Shown piece by piece: positions 57,032 through 64,000 of a stretch of DNA of 64,000 nt; the stretch's first letter is position 1; each line of letters opens with the position of its first letter. Position numbers and translations under genes: made by a program. The stretch comes from Pradoshia sp. D12 (GTDB lineage Bacteria > Bacillota > Bacilli > Bacillales > Pradoshiaceae). The notes under the pieces were generated by a model. It worked only from the letters and a program-made list of their open reading frames with translations, searched no databases and was not told the DNA's origin. The DNA lies in assembly GCF_008935075.1 (NCBI RefSeq), contig NZ_CP044545.1, positions 3,351,587-3,415,586 of the forward strand, in the 5' to 3' direction.

Positions 57032-57817
57032 TTATGCTTCAATTCCTACTGTTTCGTCTTCAATACCTAATTCTTTTTTAATCCAGTCATATCCTTCTGC
57101 TTCTAAGCGTTGCGCTAGTTCTGCTCCACCGGATTTCACGATTTTACCTTGCATCATTACGTGAACATAATCTGGAGTAATGTAGTTCAATAAGCGTTGA
57201 TAGTGAGTAATCATTAGGCAGCCAAAATCTTCGTTTCTCATTTGGTTGATTCCTTTGGAAACAACTTTCAGCGCATCAATATCTAAACCGGAGTCGATTT
57301 CATCAAGAATCGCAATGGCTGGTTGCAGCATTAATAATTGAAGAATTTCATTACGTTTCTTTTCACCGCCGGAAAAGCCTTCATTTAAATAACGTTGAGC
57401 CATATCTTGATCCATTTCTAATAGATCCATTTTTTTATCCATTTCTTTAATGAATTTCATTAAGGAAATTTCGTCTCCTTCTTCACGTTTACTGTTAATA
57501 GCAGAACGCATGAAGTCGGCATTAGTAACCCCAGTAATTTCACTTGGGTATTGCATTGCTAAAAATAGACCGGCACGAGCACGTTCGTCAACTTCCATTT
57601 CAAGAACATCTTCACCGTCCATTGTGATGGAACCACTTGTTACTTCATATTTTGGGTGACCCATGATAGCAGATGACAATGTAGATTTTCCTGTACCATT
57701 TGGCCCCATAATTGCATGGATTTCTCCACCTTTAACTTCAAGGTTTACCCCTTTAAGAATCTCTTTACCTTCTATTGAAACATGTAAATCTTTAATTGTA
57801 AGAACTGAACCAGCCAT
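57032..57817 (-). CDS. sufC: Fe-S assembly ATPase SufC
   Basis: A 261-residue ABC-type ATPase. Walker A is GPNGTGKST (38-46), the signature is GFSGGEKKRNEILQ, Walker B is AIAILDEIDSGLDIDAL and the switch His is MITHYQRLL. SufC has no membrane partner; it drives SufB-SufD rearrangement during cluster assembly. It is the first gene of the five-gene suf operon, with 'ggaggtataag' before the ATG. A direct repeat TATTCTCA on the plus strand lies 46-64 bases upstream. Confidence 0.95.
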   Translation of the reverse strand: MAGSVLTIKDLHVSIEGKEILKGVNLEVKGGEIHAIMGPNGTGKSTLSSAIMGHPKYEVTSGSITMDGEDVLEMEVDERARAGLFLAMQYPSEITGVTNADFMRSAINSKREEGDEISLMKFIKEMDKKMDLLEMDQDMAQRYLNEGFSGGEKKRNEILQLLMLQPAIAILDEIDSGLDIDALKVVSKGINQMRNEDFGCLMITHYQRLLNYITPDYVHVMMQGKIVKSGGAELAQRLEAEGYDWIKKELGIEDETVGIEA

Positions 57818-57862
57818 TCTTATACCTCCAATATATAGTCATCTAAAGTTTTAGATTATTTC

Positions 57863-57881
57863 TATTCTCAATTTATTCTCA
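57863..57881. promoter_or_regulatory. Direct repeat upstream of sufC
   Basis: TATTCTCA occurs at 57863-57870 and again at 57874-57881, a spacing of 11 bases (one helical turn). On the minus strand this reads TGAGAATA twice. It lies in the promoter region of the suf operon, so it could bind a regulator. No known site matches clearly. Confidence 0.3.
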
Positions 57882-58084
57882 TTACAATCTTATAACAAAT
57901 CAAATCTAGATTCAACTTTTTGAAACGAGAAAATTACATAAAATGGACATAATATTTTAACATAATACTTAGCTTTACTGACATTATAATGTTAATTTTC
58001 ACGAAAGAAAAGAACCAGCATGATCTTTACCAACCACCCTGATTTTAAAGACGGCAGTAACATTTTTGCACTAATTGAAAACAT

Positions 58085-58132
58085 AAAAACAGGTAGAAGG
58101 AGAAATTGATTTTTCTTCCGCTACCTGTTTTT
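58085..58132. terminator. Hairpin downstream of the broken small gene
   Basis: 'aaaacaggtag' pairs with 'ctacctgttttt', and the inner 'aagg/cctt'-like parts extend it; both sides carry A or T tracts. On the minus strand it lies about 45 bases beyond the stop at 58177, a natural position for that gene's terminator. Confidence 0.6.
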
Positions 58133-58176
58133 ATGATTATCACTTTTAGAATTATTCACTTTATCACTTGATTCAT

Positions 58177-58378
58177 TTACCCATGTACTCTTCTATTCAC
58201 ATCATTTAAGATTTGATTACTCTTCATATAACTACGTTCACGCTTCTCTTCTACTTTCATACGCACTTCAAGATTCTGACTGTAAACTTCATAGCCAACT
58301 CCATGTGCCTGCCTCATCGCTTTTTCCATTTCATCTGTTACTCTAAGCTGTAACTGATTGTCAAAGATAATGAATCAT
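58177..58378 (-). pseudogene. Frameshifted small gene between suf and met operons
   Basis: On the minus strand ATG 58378 follows 'ggaaagga' and a TATAAT-like block. After five codons the frame meets TGA, but the next frame is open to 58177. It reads DNQLQLRVTDEMEKAMRQAH and ends ILNDVNRRVHG. The span is 202 bases, one more than 67 codons; removing one base from the AAA/TTT run at 58363-58365 restores a 66-residue protein beginning MIHYLDNQLQLRV. The promoter-like block, ribosome site and downstream hairpin support a former gene. The start resembles a ribbon-helix-helix protein, but I cannot name a family. An intact 50-residue product from ATG 58329 is possible. Confidence 0.45.
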
Positions 58379-58567
58379 TCCTTTCCATTTATTATAATAA
58401 GGGTATCACTTTGCAGAAGAACCCTCAAAGTCTATATACCACACTGAGCACATCTTAAAAGTGATATTGCGTATTTCTTCTAGGAAATCCTTGATTATCC
58501 TGAAAAATAATACCAGAGAAGAAAATAATTCATTGGAAAAGCATCTTATAATACACCTATTATATGA

Positions 58568-58607
58568 TAAAAAAGGTGCAGCTAAATGAATAGCTGCACC
58601 TTTTTTG
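58568..58607 (-). terminator. Terminator of metNPQ
   Basis: On the minus strand 'aaaaaaggtgcagct' (read from the plus strand) and 'agctgcacctttttt' form a near-perfect stem with T run, just beyond the metQ stop. Confidence 0.88.
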
Positions 58608-58611
58608 TCTA

Positions 58612-59445
58612 TTATTTATTTGATGGGATAACGGACCCTTTGTAGTTTTCATTAATGAAATCCTGGATATCTTTAGAATGAAGAACTTCAACCAATGTTT
58701 TAATTTCTTCCTTATTCTTATCCTCAGATCTAACAGCAATAATGTTTACGTATGGATTATTATCAGCACTTTCCAATGCAATCGCATCCTCAGCTGGTAC
58801 AAGATCCGCTTCAATGGCATAGTTGGAATTAATCAGTACTGCATCGCCTTCATCATTATTGTAAACCTGCGTAAGCATAGGTGCTTCAATATCCGTTTTA
58901 AACTTTAAATTCTTCGGATTTTCCGCAATATCATCCACAGTTGCTTTAGTTTTATCAATGCCTTCTTTTAGCTTTATTAAGCCTTCTGTTTCCAGCATAG
59001 ATAACATACGTCCATGATCAGCTACTGAGCTGCTCATAATGATGCTTGCGCCTTTTGGTAGGTCATCCAGGCTGTCGTATTTTTTAGAATAAACACCAAT
59101 CGGTTCAATATGGATTCCGCCTGCATTGGCGAAATCATACCCATTATCCTTCACTTGACTCTCAAAATAAGGGATGTGTTGGAAATAGTTAGCGTCAATT
59201 GAGCCATCTTCCAATGCTTTATTCGGCATTACATAGTCTGTAAATACTTCAACTTCAAGTTTAATACCTTTTTCTTCAAGAAGAGTTGCTGCTTCTTCCA
59301 ATATTTCTGCATGTGGAACATTTGATGCGCCAATTTTAATCGTTTTTAGTTCTTTGTCCCCGGAATTGGATTCATCTCCTGATCCACCGCAGGCTGCCAA
59401 TAATAGGGTTAATCCTAAAACAAGTATGAACGATAACTTTTTCAC
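58612..59445 (-). CDS. metQ: Methionine-binding lipoprotein MetQ
   Basis: A 277-residue lipoprotein of the NlpA/MetQ family. The signal peptide ends in LLLAAC (C19). Mature marks are KIGASNVPHAEILEEAATLL, EVFTDYVMPNKALEDGSIDA with NYFQHIPYF after it, and VLINSNYAIEADLVPAEDAI. It binds D- or L-methionine outside the membrane and hands it to MetP/MetN. It is the last gene of metN-metP-metQ, 13 bases after the permease. The B. subtilis order is the same (yusC-yusB-yusA). Confidence 0.93.
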   Translation of the reverse strand: MKKLSFILVLGLTLLLAACGGSGDESNSGDKELKTIKIGASNVPHAEILEEAATLLEEKGIKLEVEVFTDYVMPNKALEDGSIDANYFQHIPYFESQVKDNGYDFANAGGIHIEPIGVYSKKYDSLDDLPKGASIIMSSSVADHGRMLSMLETEGLIKLKEGIDKTKATVDDIAENPKNLKFKTDIEAPMLTQVYNNDEGDAVLINSNYAIEADLVPAEDAIALESADNNPYVNIIAVRSEDKNKEEIKTLVEVLHSKDIQDFINENYKGSVIPSNK

Positions 59446-59458
59446 TTTGGTTTCCTCC

Positions 59459-60127
59459 CTAGCGCTTATCTAATTTTCTTGTTATAAAATCTCCAATAAA
59501 TTGGAGAATAAACACAATAATCAATACTAAAATAGTAGCAACAATCGTGACATCTGTCTGTCCGCGGCTAAACCCTTCCAAATAGGCAAGGTTTCCAAGT
59601 CCGCCCGCACCAATCATACCTGCCATCGCTGTATAACCTACAAGCGCAATTGCCGTAACTGTGATACCAGAAACAAGTGCAGGCAGAGATTCAGGAATTA
59701 GCACCTTCCATATGATTGTAAAGGAAGTGGCCCCCATCGATCTTGCTGCTTCGATTACACCTTTATCAATTTCACGCAATCCAATCTCAACCATTCGCGC
59801 ATAGAATGGAGCAGCACCTATAATTAAAGCTGGCAAAGCCGCATTGACACCGATAATACTTCCTACTAATGCCTTTGTGAAAGGAATTAACAACACGATT
59901 AGAATAATGAATGGAATGGAACGGAATATGTTAACGAAAGCACCTACAATTCCGTAAATCACTTTGTTTTCCCACATATTCCCCTTTGAGGTCAAGAATA
60001 ATAGCAGACCCAATATAATTCCAAGGAAAAAAGTTGCGATTAATGAGACACCTGTCATATACAAGGTTTCCCATGTCTTTTCATAAATTCGTTCCCAAAC
60101 TACATTTGGTAATAATGTTTCCATCAT
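59459..60127 (-). CDS. metP: Methionine ABC transporter permease MetP (MetI)
   Basis: A 222-residue permease with five membrane helices. The coupling (EAA-like) segment is IEAARSMGATSFTIIWKVLI (about 132-151) with PESLPALVSGITVTAIALVG after it. LGNLAYLEGFSRGQTDVTIV is typical of the MetI family. The start is ATG 60127 or 60124; the first overlaps the metN stop as ATGA. It moves methionine through the membrane together with MetN and MetQ. Confidence 0.93.
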   Translation of the reverse strand: MMETLLPNVVWERIYEKTWETLYMTGVSLIATFFLGIILGLLLFLTSKGNMWENKVIYGIVGAFVNIFRSIPFIILIVLLIPFTKALVGSIIGVNAALPALIIGAAPFYARMVEIGLREIDKGVIEAARSMGATSFTIIWKVLIPESLPALVSGITVTAIALVGYTAMAGMIGAGGLGNLAYLEGFSRGQTDVTIVATILVLIIVFILQFIGDFITRKLDKR

Positions 60128-61155
60128 TCTGAAATCACCTCCACACCAATTTCCTGATTGTGGAGATAGTCAATCGCTTTCGCCACTTCAGCAGCATCAC
60201 CGTCTACATGAATAAATAACGTTCCATAGGACCCGTGCTGAGTCTGCGAAATTTTACCCTGTAATATGTTTACATTGATTTTGTAAGAGCGGATAACCTC
60301 TGATAAAACAGGGGTTTCAGCTGATTCGCCAATAAAGGATAATTGTACAACTTTCCCCGTCGGATATTCAGCAAGCAAATGCTCAATCGTCTCTTTCGTT
60401 TCTTCTGGCTCAGTCACTTGCTGTACAAATCGTTTAGTAATCGGAGCATTTGGTTTTTTAAATACATCAAGTACTTTTCCGCTCTCGACCACTTTCCCCA
60501 TCTCCATCACAGCAACGCGATGACAGATTTTACGAATAACATGCATTTCATGTGTAATTAATACGATTGTCAAGCCAAGTCTTTTATTTATATCAACGAG
60601 CAAATCCAAAATATCGTCTGTAGTCTGAGGATCAAGTGCTGATGTCGCCTCGTCACAAAGAAGAACCTGTGGATTGTTCGCTAATGCGCGCGCTATACCG
60701 ACCCGCTGCTTCTGACCGCCGCTCAACTGAGATGGATAAGCATTTTCACGGCCATCTAATCCTACCAGACTTACAAGTTCCTTCACTCTTTCTTTACGTA
60801 CCTTGCTTGGTACGCCCGCAATTTCTAAAGGAAACTCTATATTTTCGCTGACTGTCCTTGACCAGAGGAGATTAAAGTGTTGAAAAATCATACTTATTTC
60901 CATTCTGGCTTTTCTTAATTCAGCGCCTTTTATAGCAGCCATATCTTTGCCTGCCACCAAGACACTGCCTTCTGTTGGCTTCTCTAAACCGTTCAGCATT
61001 CTAATGAGGGTACTTTTTCCCGCACCGCTGTACCCAATAATTCCAAAGATCTCGCCTTTTTCAATAGATAATGAGACTTGATCCACTGCTTTGACAGCTG
61101 ATGAACGTTTAAATGTTCCTGAGAAGGTCTTCGATACATCACGTAATGTAATCAT
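60124..61155 (-). CDS. metN: Methionine ABC transporter ATPase MetN
   Basis: The product has 343 residues from ATG 61155, after 'gcaggtgaac'. Walker A is GYSGAGKSTLIRMLNGLEKP, the signature is QLSGGQKQRVGIARALANNP, Walker B is VLLCDEATSALDPQTT and the H-loop is ITHEMHVIRKI. About 265-343 is the NIL regulatory domain that binds methionine and causes trans-inhibition. It heads the metN-metP-metQ operon behind a SAM-I riboswitch, so its synthesis should fall when SAM is plentiful. Confidence 0.94.
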   Translation of the reverse strand: MITLRDVSKTFSGTFKRSSAVKAVDQVSLSIEKGEIFGIIGYSGAGKSTLIRMLNGLEKPTEGSVLVAGKDMAAIKGAELRKARMEISMIFQHFNLLWSRTVSENIEFPLEIAGVPSKVRKERVKELVSLVGLDGRENAYPSQLSGGQKQRVGIARALANNPQVLLCDEATSALDPQTTDDILDLLVDINKRLGLTIVLITHEMHVIRKICHRVAVMEMGKVVESGKVLDVFKKPNAPITKRFVQQVTEPEETKETIEHLLAEYPTGKVVQLSFIGESAETPVLSEVIRSYKINVNILQGKISQTQHGSYGTLFIHVDGDAAEVAKAIDYLHNQEIGVEVISE

Positions 61156-61210
61156 GAAAAGTTCACCTGCTCTTTCTATCAACCTATAATTAAAGAATAA
61201 CTTCAGTTAA

Positions 61211-61245
61211 ACAAAAATGCCTTTCTGCGGAGGCAGAAAGGCATG
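61211..61245 (-). terminator. Regulatory terminator of the metN SAM riboswitch
   Basis: On the minus strand ATGCCTTTCTGC (61244-61233 region), a four-base loop and GCAGAAAGGCAT form a perfect 12-base stem, then TTTTTG. It lies between the aptamer and the metN start, as expected for a transcriptional S-box. Confidence 0.88.
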
Positions 61246-61266
61246 ATTTATTTATAACATGTTCCT

Positions 61267-61382
61267 TTCTCTCATCTCCCAGGATTTATTATCCTGTGTG
61301 AATTGGCACCTTTTCAATCATAAATGATTGCCGGTTGCCGGGCGTCAAAGGGCACTTCCCTCGGCCTCTCTTGATAAGAGTA
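61267..61382 (-). ncRNA. SAM-I riboswitch (S-box) of metNPQ
   Basis: On the minus strand all conserved blocks occur in order: CTTATCAAGAGAGGCCGAGG, the CCCGGCAACCGGC junction, AGGTGCCAATTC and GGGAGATGAGAG closing P1. The aptamer binds S-adenosylmethionine and, in bacilli, then favours the downstream terminator so that methionine uptake stops. It is followed by a perfect terminator stem and the metN gene. Confidence 0.95.
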
Positions 61383-61474
61383 CTTAAACTATTCAATTAA
61401 ATCTAACTGTCTGCTATCCTATCATGTTGAAGAAAGAACTGTCAACACCAAAGTCTGCATAGCATGTTCAATAT

Positions 61475-62794
61475 TTATTTCACAACCACCTCAGTGGAAG
61501 CTATACCTGTTGCTTTTTCAATCGCAAGCTCCAATTCTTCAATTAGATCTTCTGCATGTTCAATTCCAACAGACAGTCTGATTAAATCCTCCTGTACACC
61601 TGATGCTTTTAATCCCTCTTCACTTAGTTGCTGATGAGTCGTGCTTGCCGGATGGATAATTAGGCTCTTTGCATCTCCCACATTGGCCACATGGGACCAC
61701 AGTTCAACGGAATCAATCAGTTTTTTACCTGCCTCACGTCCACCCTTTATTCCAAAAACAACGACTGCTCCAGCACCTTTGGGTAAATATTTCTTCGTTT
61801 TTTCGTAATCAGGGTGATCTGAATCTCCTGGATACAAGACCCACGATACAGCCGGATGCTGTTTTAAATAGTCAACTATTAATCTCGTATTGGCTACATG
61901 CTCCTTCATCCTCACATGCAGAGTTTCCAATCCGAGAATAAATTGAAAGGCATTGTACGGGCTTAAGGAAGGACCTAAATCTCTCAACAGCTGAACTCTG
62001 GCCTTCACAATAAATGCTGCTGCACCAATTGCTTCACTGTAAATCAGATCATGATAGCTTGGATCGGGTTCAGTAAAGCCCGGAAATTTAGATGAATTCC
62101 AGTCAAACTTCCCTCCATCGACTATGACCCCGCCTAATGTGGTTCCATTTCCAAGCAGCCATTTCGTAGCTGAGTGTACGACGATATCCGCTCCAAACTC
62201 AATCGGACGGGATAAATAAGGAGTTGCAAATGTATTATCAATGATTAACGGAATTCCAGCTTCATGAGCAATTTCCGCCACCCGTTCAATATCAAGAACC
62301 TGCAGGCTTGGATTTCCAATCGTTTCTCCAAAAATAGCTTTGGTCTTTGATGTAATCGCTTCTCTAAAATTTTCAGTGTCACTTGGATCCACGAACCTTA
62401 CGTTAATACCATACTTAGGGAGAGTATTGGCAAATAAATTGTAGGTTCCGCCGTATAGAGTGGACGCAGAGATAATTTCATCACCTGCTCCCGCAATATT
62501 TAGGATTGAGAGTGTTATAGCTGCAGCACCACTTGATACCGCTAAAGCTCCAATGCCACCTTCTAATTCTGCTATACGTTCTTCGAATACACTTGAAGTT
62601 GGATTATGGATTCTAGTATAAATATAGCCAGTCTCAGCTAATCCAAATAAATCCGCAGCATGATCTGTGTCTTTAAATAAATAAGCATTCGTCTGGTAAA
62701 TCGGCACGCTTCTCGCTCCAGTTACCGAATCCTGCTGCAATCCTCCGTGTATACCTACTGTTTCAAACCGATACTTCTTTTCTTCATTTGCCAT
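61475..62794 (-). CDS. metY: O-acetylhomoserine sulfhydrylase (Cys/Met PLP family)
   Basis: The product has 439 residues from ATG 62794, after 'ggagagatg'. It is a gamma-family PLP enzyme. [12 protein letters not shown] is the start region, then [20 protein letters not shown], and the PLP lysine is in [20 protein letters not shown] (about K211). The length and the long C-terminal half fit O-acetylhomoserine (thiol)-lyase rather than the shorter cystathionine gamma-synthase. It joins sulfide or methanethiol to O-acetylhomoserine to give homocysteine or methionine. A SAM-I riboswitch controls it. Exact sulfur donor is inferred. Confidence 0.88.
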   Translation of the reverse strand: MANEEKKYRFETVGIHGGLQQDSVTGARSVPIYQTNAYLFKDTDHAADLFGLAETGYIYTRIHNPTSSVFEERIAELEGGIGALAVSSGAAAITLSILNIAGAGDEIISASTLYGGTYNLFANTLPKYGINVRFVDPSDTENFREAITSKTKAIFGETIGNPSLQVLDIERVAEIAHEAGIPLIIDNTFATPYLSRPIEFGADIVVHSATKWLLGNGTTLGGVIVDGGKFDWNSSKFPGFTEPDPSYHDLIYSEAIGAAAFIVKARVQLLRDLGPSLSPYNAFQFILGLETLHVRMKEHVANTRLIVDYLKQHPAVSWVLYPGDSDHPDYEKTKKYLPKGAGAVVVFGIKGGREAGKKLIDSVELWSHVANVGDAKSLIIHPASTTHQQLSEEGLKASGVQEDLIRLSVGIEHAEDLIEELELAIEKATGIASTEVVVK

Positions 62795-62837
62795 TCTACA
62801 TCTCTCCATTTCATTTTAAGTAGAGAAGTGAGTAAAT

Positions 62838-62865
62838 GAAAAAACCTCTTCACATAAGAAGAGGC
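62838..62865 (-). terminator. Regulatory terminator of the metY SAM riboswitch
   Basis: On the minus strand CCTCTTC-TTATGT-GAAGAGG is followed by TTTTTTC, between the aptamer and metY. Confidence 0.85.
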
Positions 62866-62881
62866 AGGCATTTTCCATCTC

Positions 62882-62992
62882 TCCTTATCTCCCGGATTTA
62901 TTTGTATCCGCAGGAATTGGCACCGTGTATTATAAAAATACCGGTTGCCGGGCTTCAACGGGCCAGTCCCTCCACCTCTCTTGATAAGAACC
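62882..62992 (-). ncRNA. SAM-I riboswitch (S-box) of metY
   Basis: On the minus strand TTCTTATCAAGAGAGG, a CCCGGCAACCGG junction, GGTGCCAATTCCTGCGG and GGGAGATAAGGAG occur in order, with CTTATC/GATAAG forming P1. It is the second S-box in the window. From about 63000 to 63267, upstream of it, I see no gene or other signal beyond AT-rich spacer. Confidence 0.94.
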
Positions 62993-63267
62993 AAGTATTA
63001 AGTTGTTAAAACTATAGCATATGGAAAAATATGAGTCAATTGATTATTCAGAATTTTCGAATTAAATAACGAGGAGCTTCTTTTACTATAATAAATGCCT
63101 CCAGTTAGCCACTTAACAATCGTCTAATCGGTTGAGATTACAGGCTATTATAGAGAATTCTACAAATCAATTAAAACTTCTGACATAGACAGCGTAAAAT
63201 AGAAACAGCACCTTTAAAAGATTCTAGTTAAATATTCATCGACATATTTCCTGAGAAATAACTGCTC

Positions 63268-63549
63268 TTATTCTGTAATTCTCTTTAATTGATCAACAAG
63301 ATAGGGAACTGAGTGGAAGGCATAGATTTTCTCGATTAGCTGGTTATCCTTGATTAAAATGAGGCATGGTACACTTTGAATTTGATATTCTTCTGCAAGT
63401 TCCTTAGCATAGTTAAGATTGACTTTTTCCAAAGAGGCATTTGGGAGGACTTCCTTTGCAATATCAAGCATTTTACCTGCTAATTGACATGTTCCGCAAA
63501 GAGGAGTAAAAGTATAGATCGCTTTATTTATCGTGGTTTGATTGTTCAT
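63268..63549 (-). CDS. yusE: Thioredoxin-like protein (YusE)
   Basis: A 93-residue minimal thioredoxin fold. The active-site motif is TPLCGTCQLAGKML with C18 and C21. The cis-proline region is YQIQSVPCLILIKDNQLIEK. It lacks a signal peptide, so it is cytosolic. It resembles B. subtilis YusE, which follows the met genes and precedes yusF, as here. The redox partner is unknown. It overlaps yusF by 26 bases, so they form one operon. Confidence 0.85.
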   Translation of the reverse strand: MNNQTTINKAIYTFTPLCGTCQLAGKMLDIAKEVLPNASLEKVNLNYAKELAEEYQIQSVPCLILIKDNQLIEKIYAFHSVPYLVDQLKRITE

Positions 63550-63919
63550 TTTTCATTACATCCTTCATTTGTTTTAAAAATTCGGCTTTTACATCTATAT
63601 TGGCTGCCAAAAGAACCGTTGCTAAATGATATCTTGGCGCATTAGCAACTTCACGGTATGTACGATCAATATATATGTGAGATGCATTTGGCATTTCTCG
63701 TCTTAACTGTTTTCTCAGCTTTTCTCCGGATTCATCTGCATCAGCCAAAATATACACGTCTCTCTGTTCAAGTTCGTCTACTAATTCATCCATTTTCGAT
63801 AGACTGATGGTTCCATTTGTACATCTTATATCGACAGATTCGTTAAGTACAGATTGTATTTTTTGGCGGTCGGTAGAACCTTCCACAATAATTACTTTCT
63901 CACTTTGAGCATCCTGCAT
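63524..63919 (-). CDS. yusF: TOPRIM domain protein (YusF)
   Basis: A 131-residue protein made almost wholly of a TOPRIM fold. The conserved acidic residues are E13 in VIIVEGSTDRQK and the DxD pair in VYILADADESGEKLRKQL. It resembles the small TOPRIM nucleases of the RNase M5/OLD/YusF group, so it may cut or bind RNA or DNA in a Mg2+-dependent way, but no substrate is known. B. subtilis YusF is slightly longer. It is followed by yusE; 'aggtgatcaatc' precedes ATG 63919. Beyond it the window ends without another gene. Confidence 0.85.
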   Translation of the reverse strand: MQDAQSEKVIIVEGSTDRQKIQSVLNESVDIRCTNGTISLSKMDELVDELEQRDVYILADADESGEKLRKQLRREMPNASHIYIDRTYREVANAPRYHLATVLLAANIDVKAEFLKQMKDVMKNEQSNHDK

Positions 63920-64000
63920 GATTGATCACCTTTTATTAGGAGAGTACGTTCTATGTGATTGGACAATTGCCTTCGTCTTTTTCATTATATGTATCTTACC

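Overview
The window is chromosomal DNA from a low-GC, endospore-forming member of the Bacillaceae. It is close to Bacillus subtilis in gene content and order but is not B. subtilis itself. Most genes have clear counterparts, in recognisable order, in the B. subtilis yug/yuf/yui/yum/yut/yun/yur/yus region. Sporulation-linked genes (kapB, kapD, lytH, yunB), strong Shine-Dalgarno sites and AT-rich spacers fit this placement. Family assignments come from reading motifs, lengths and gene order; no database search was run.

Layout. 1-744: a dispersed repeat and a nested-hairpin element, no gene. 745-6190: alaR-alaT, patB, a small membrane protein, a membrane-anchored cyclophilin, kapB and kapD. 6308-8401: two decayed genes, pbpD and yufK. 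8628-14379: the seven-gene mrp Na+/H+ antiporter operon, with mrpA split by one extra base. 14432-17631: a thioesterase, small proteins and leucyl aminopeptidase. 17632-23069: a dispersed repeat, then feuA-feuB-feuC-ATPase facing a ferri-siderophore esterase (besA) across a perfect Fur box. 23149-32623: a 3D-domain muralytic protein, Nudix hydrolase, two type II NADH dehydrogenase-like proteins (yumB, yutJ), ferredoxin-NADP reductase (yumC) and small Fe-S or zinc proteins (yutM, yteA, yuzB, yuzD, yutI). 32676-35939: hom-thrC-thrB. 36353-47838: the yut/yun block, interrupted by two cyclic-di-GMP phosphodiesterase-type proteins (an EAL and an HD-GYP protein). 47978-52217: adhE behind two Rex-type operators, cytochrome c-551 and an MscS channel. 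52596-57817: sufCDSUB. 58612-62794: metNPQ and O-acetylhomoserine sulfhydrylase, each behind a SAM-I riboswitch. 63268-63919: yusE and yusF.

Functional themes are iron supply and Fe-S assembly (feu/besA, suf, yutM, yutI), sulfur and methionine-family amino acids (patB, hom-thrCB, met genes), respiration and redox (mrp, yumB, yutJ, yumC, cccB, adhE under Rex), and sporulation.

I found no previously undescribed multi-gene system. The points most worth a second look are: a set of single-base T/A-run indels breaking several genes, including mrpA; a terminator whose 3' arm is the yunB ribosome-binding site; dispersed repeats that supply the 3' ends of two genes; tandem Rex operators at adhE; and two cyclic-di-GMP phosphodiesterases inserted into an otherwise conserved block.
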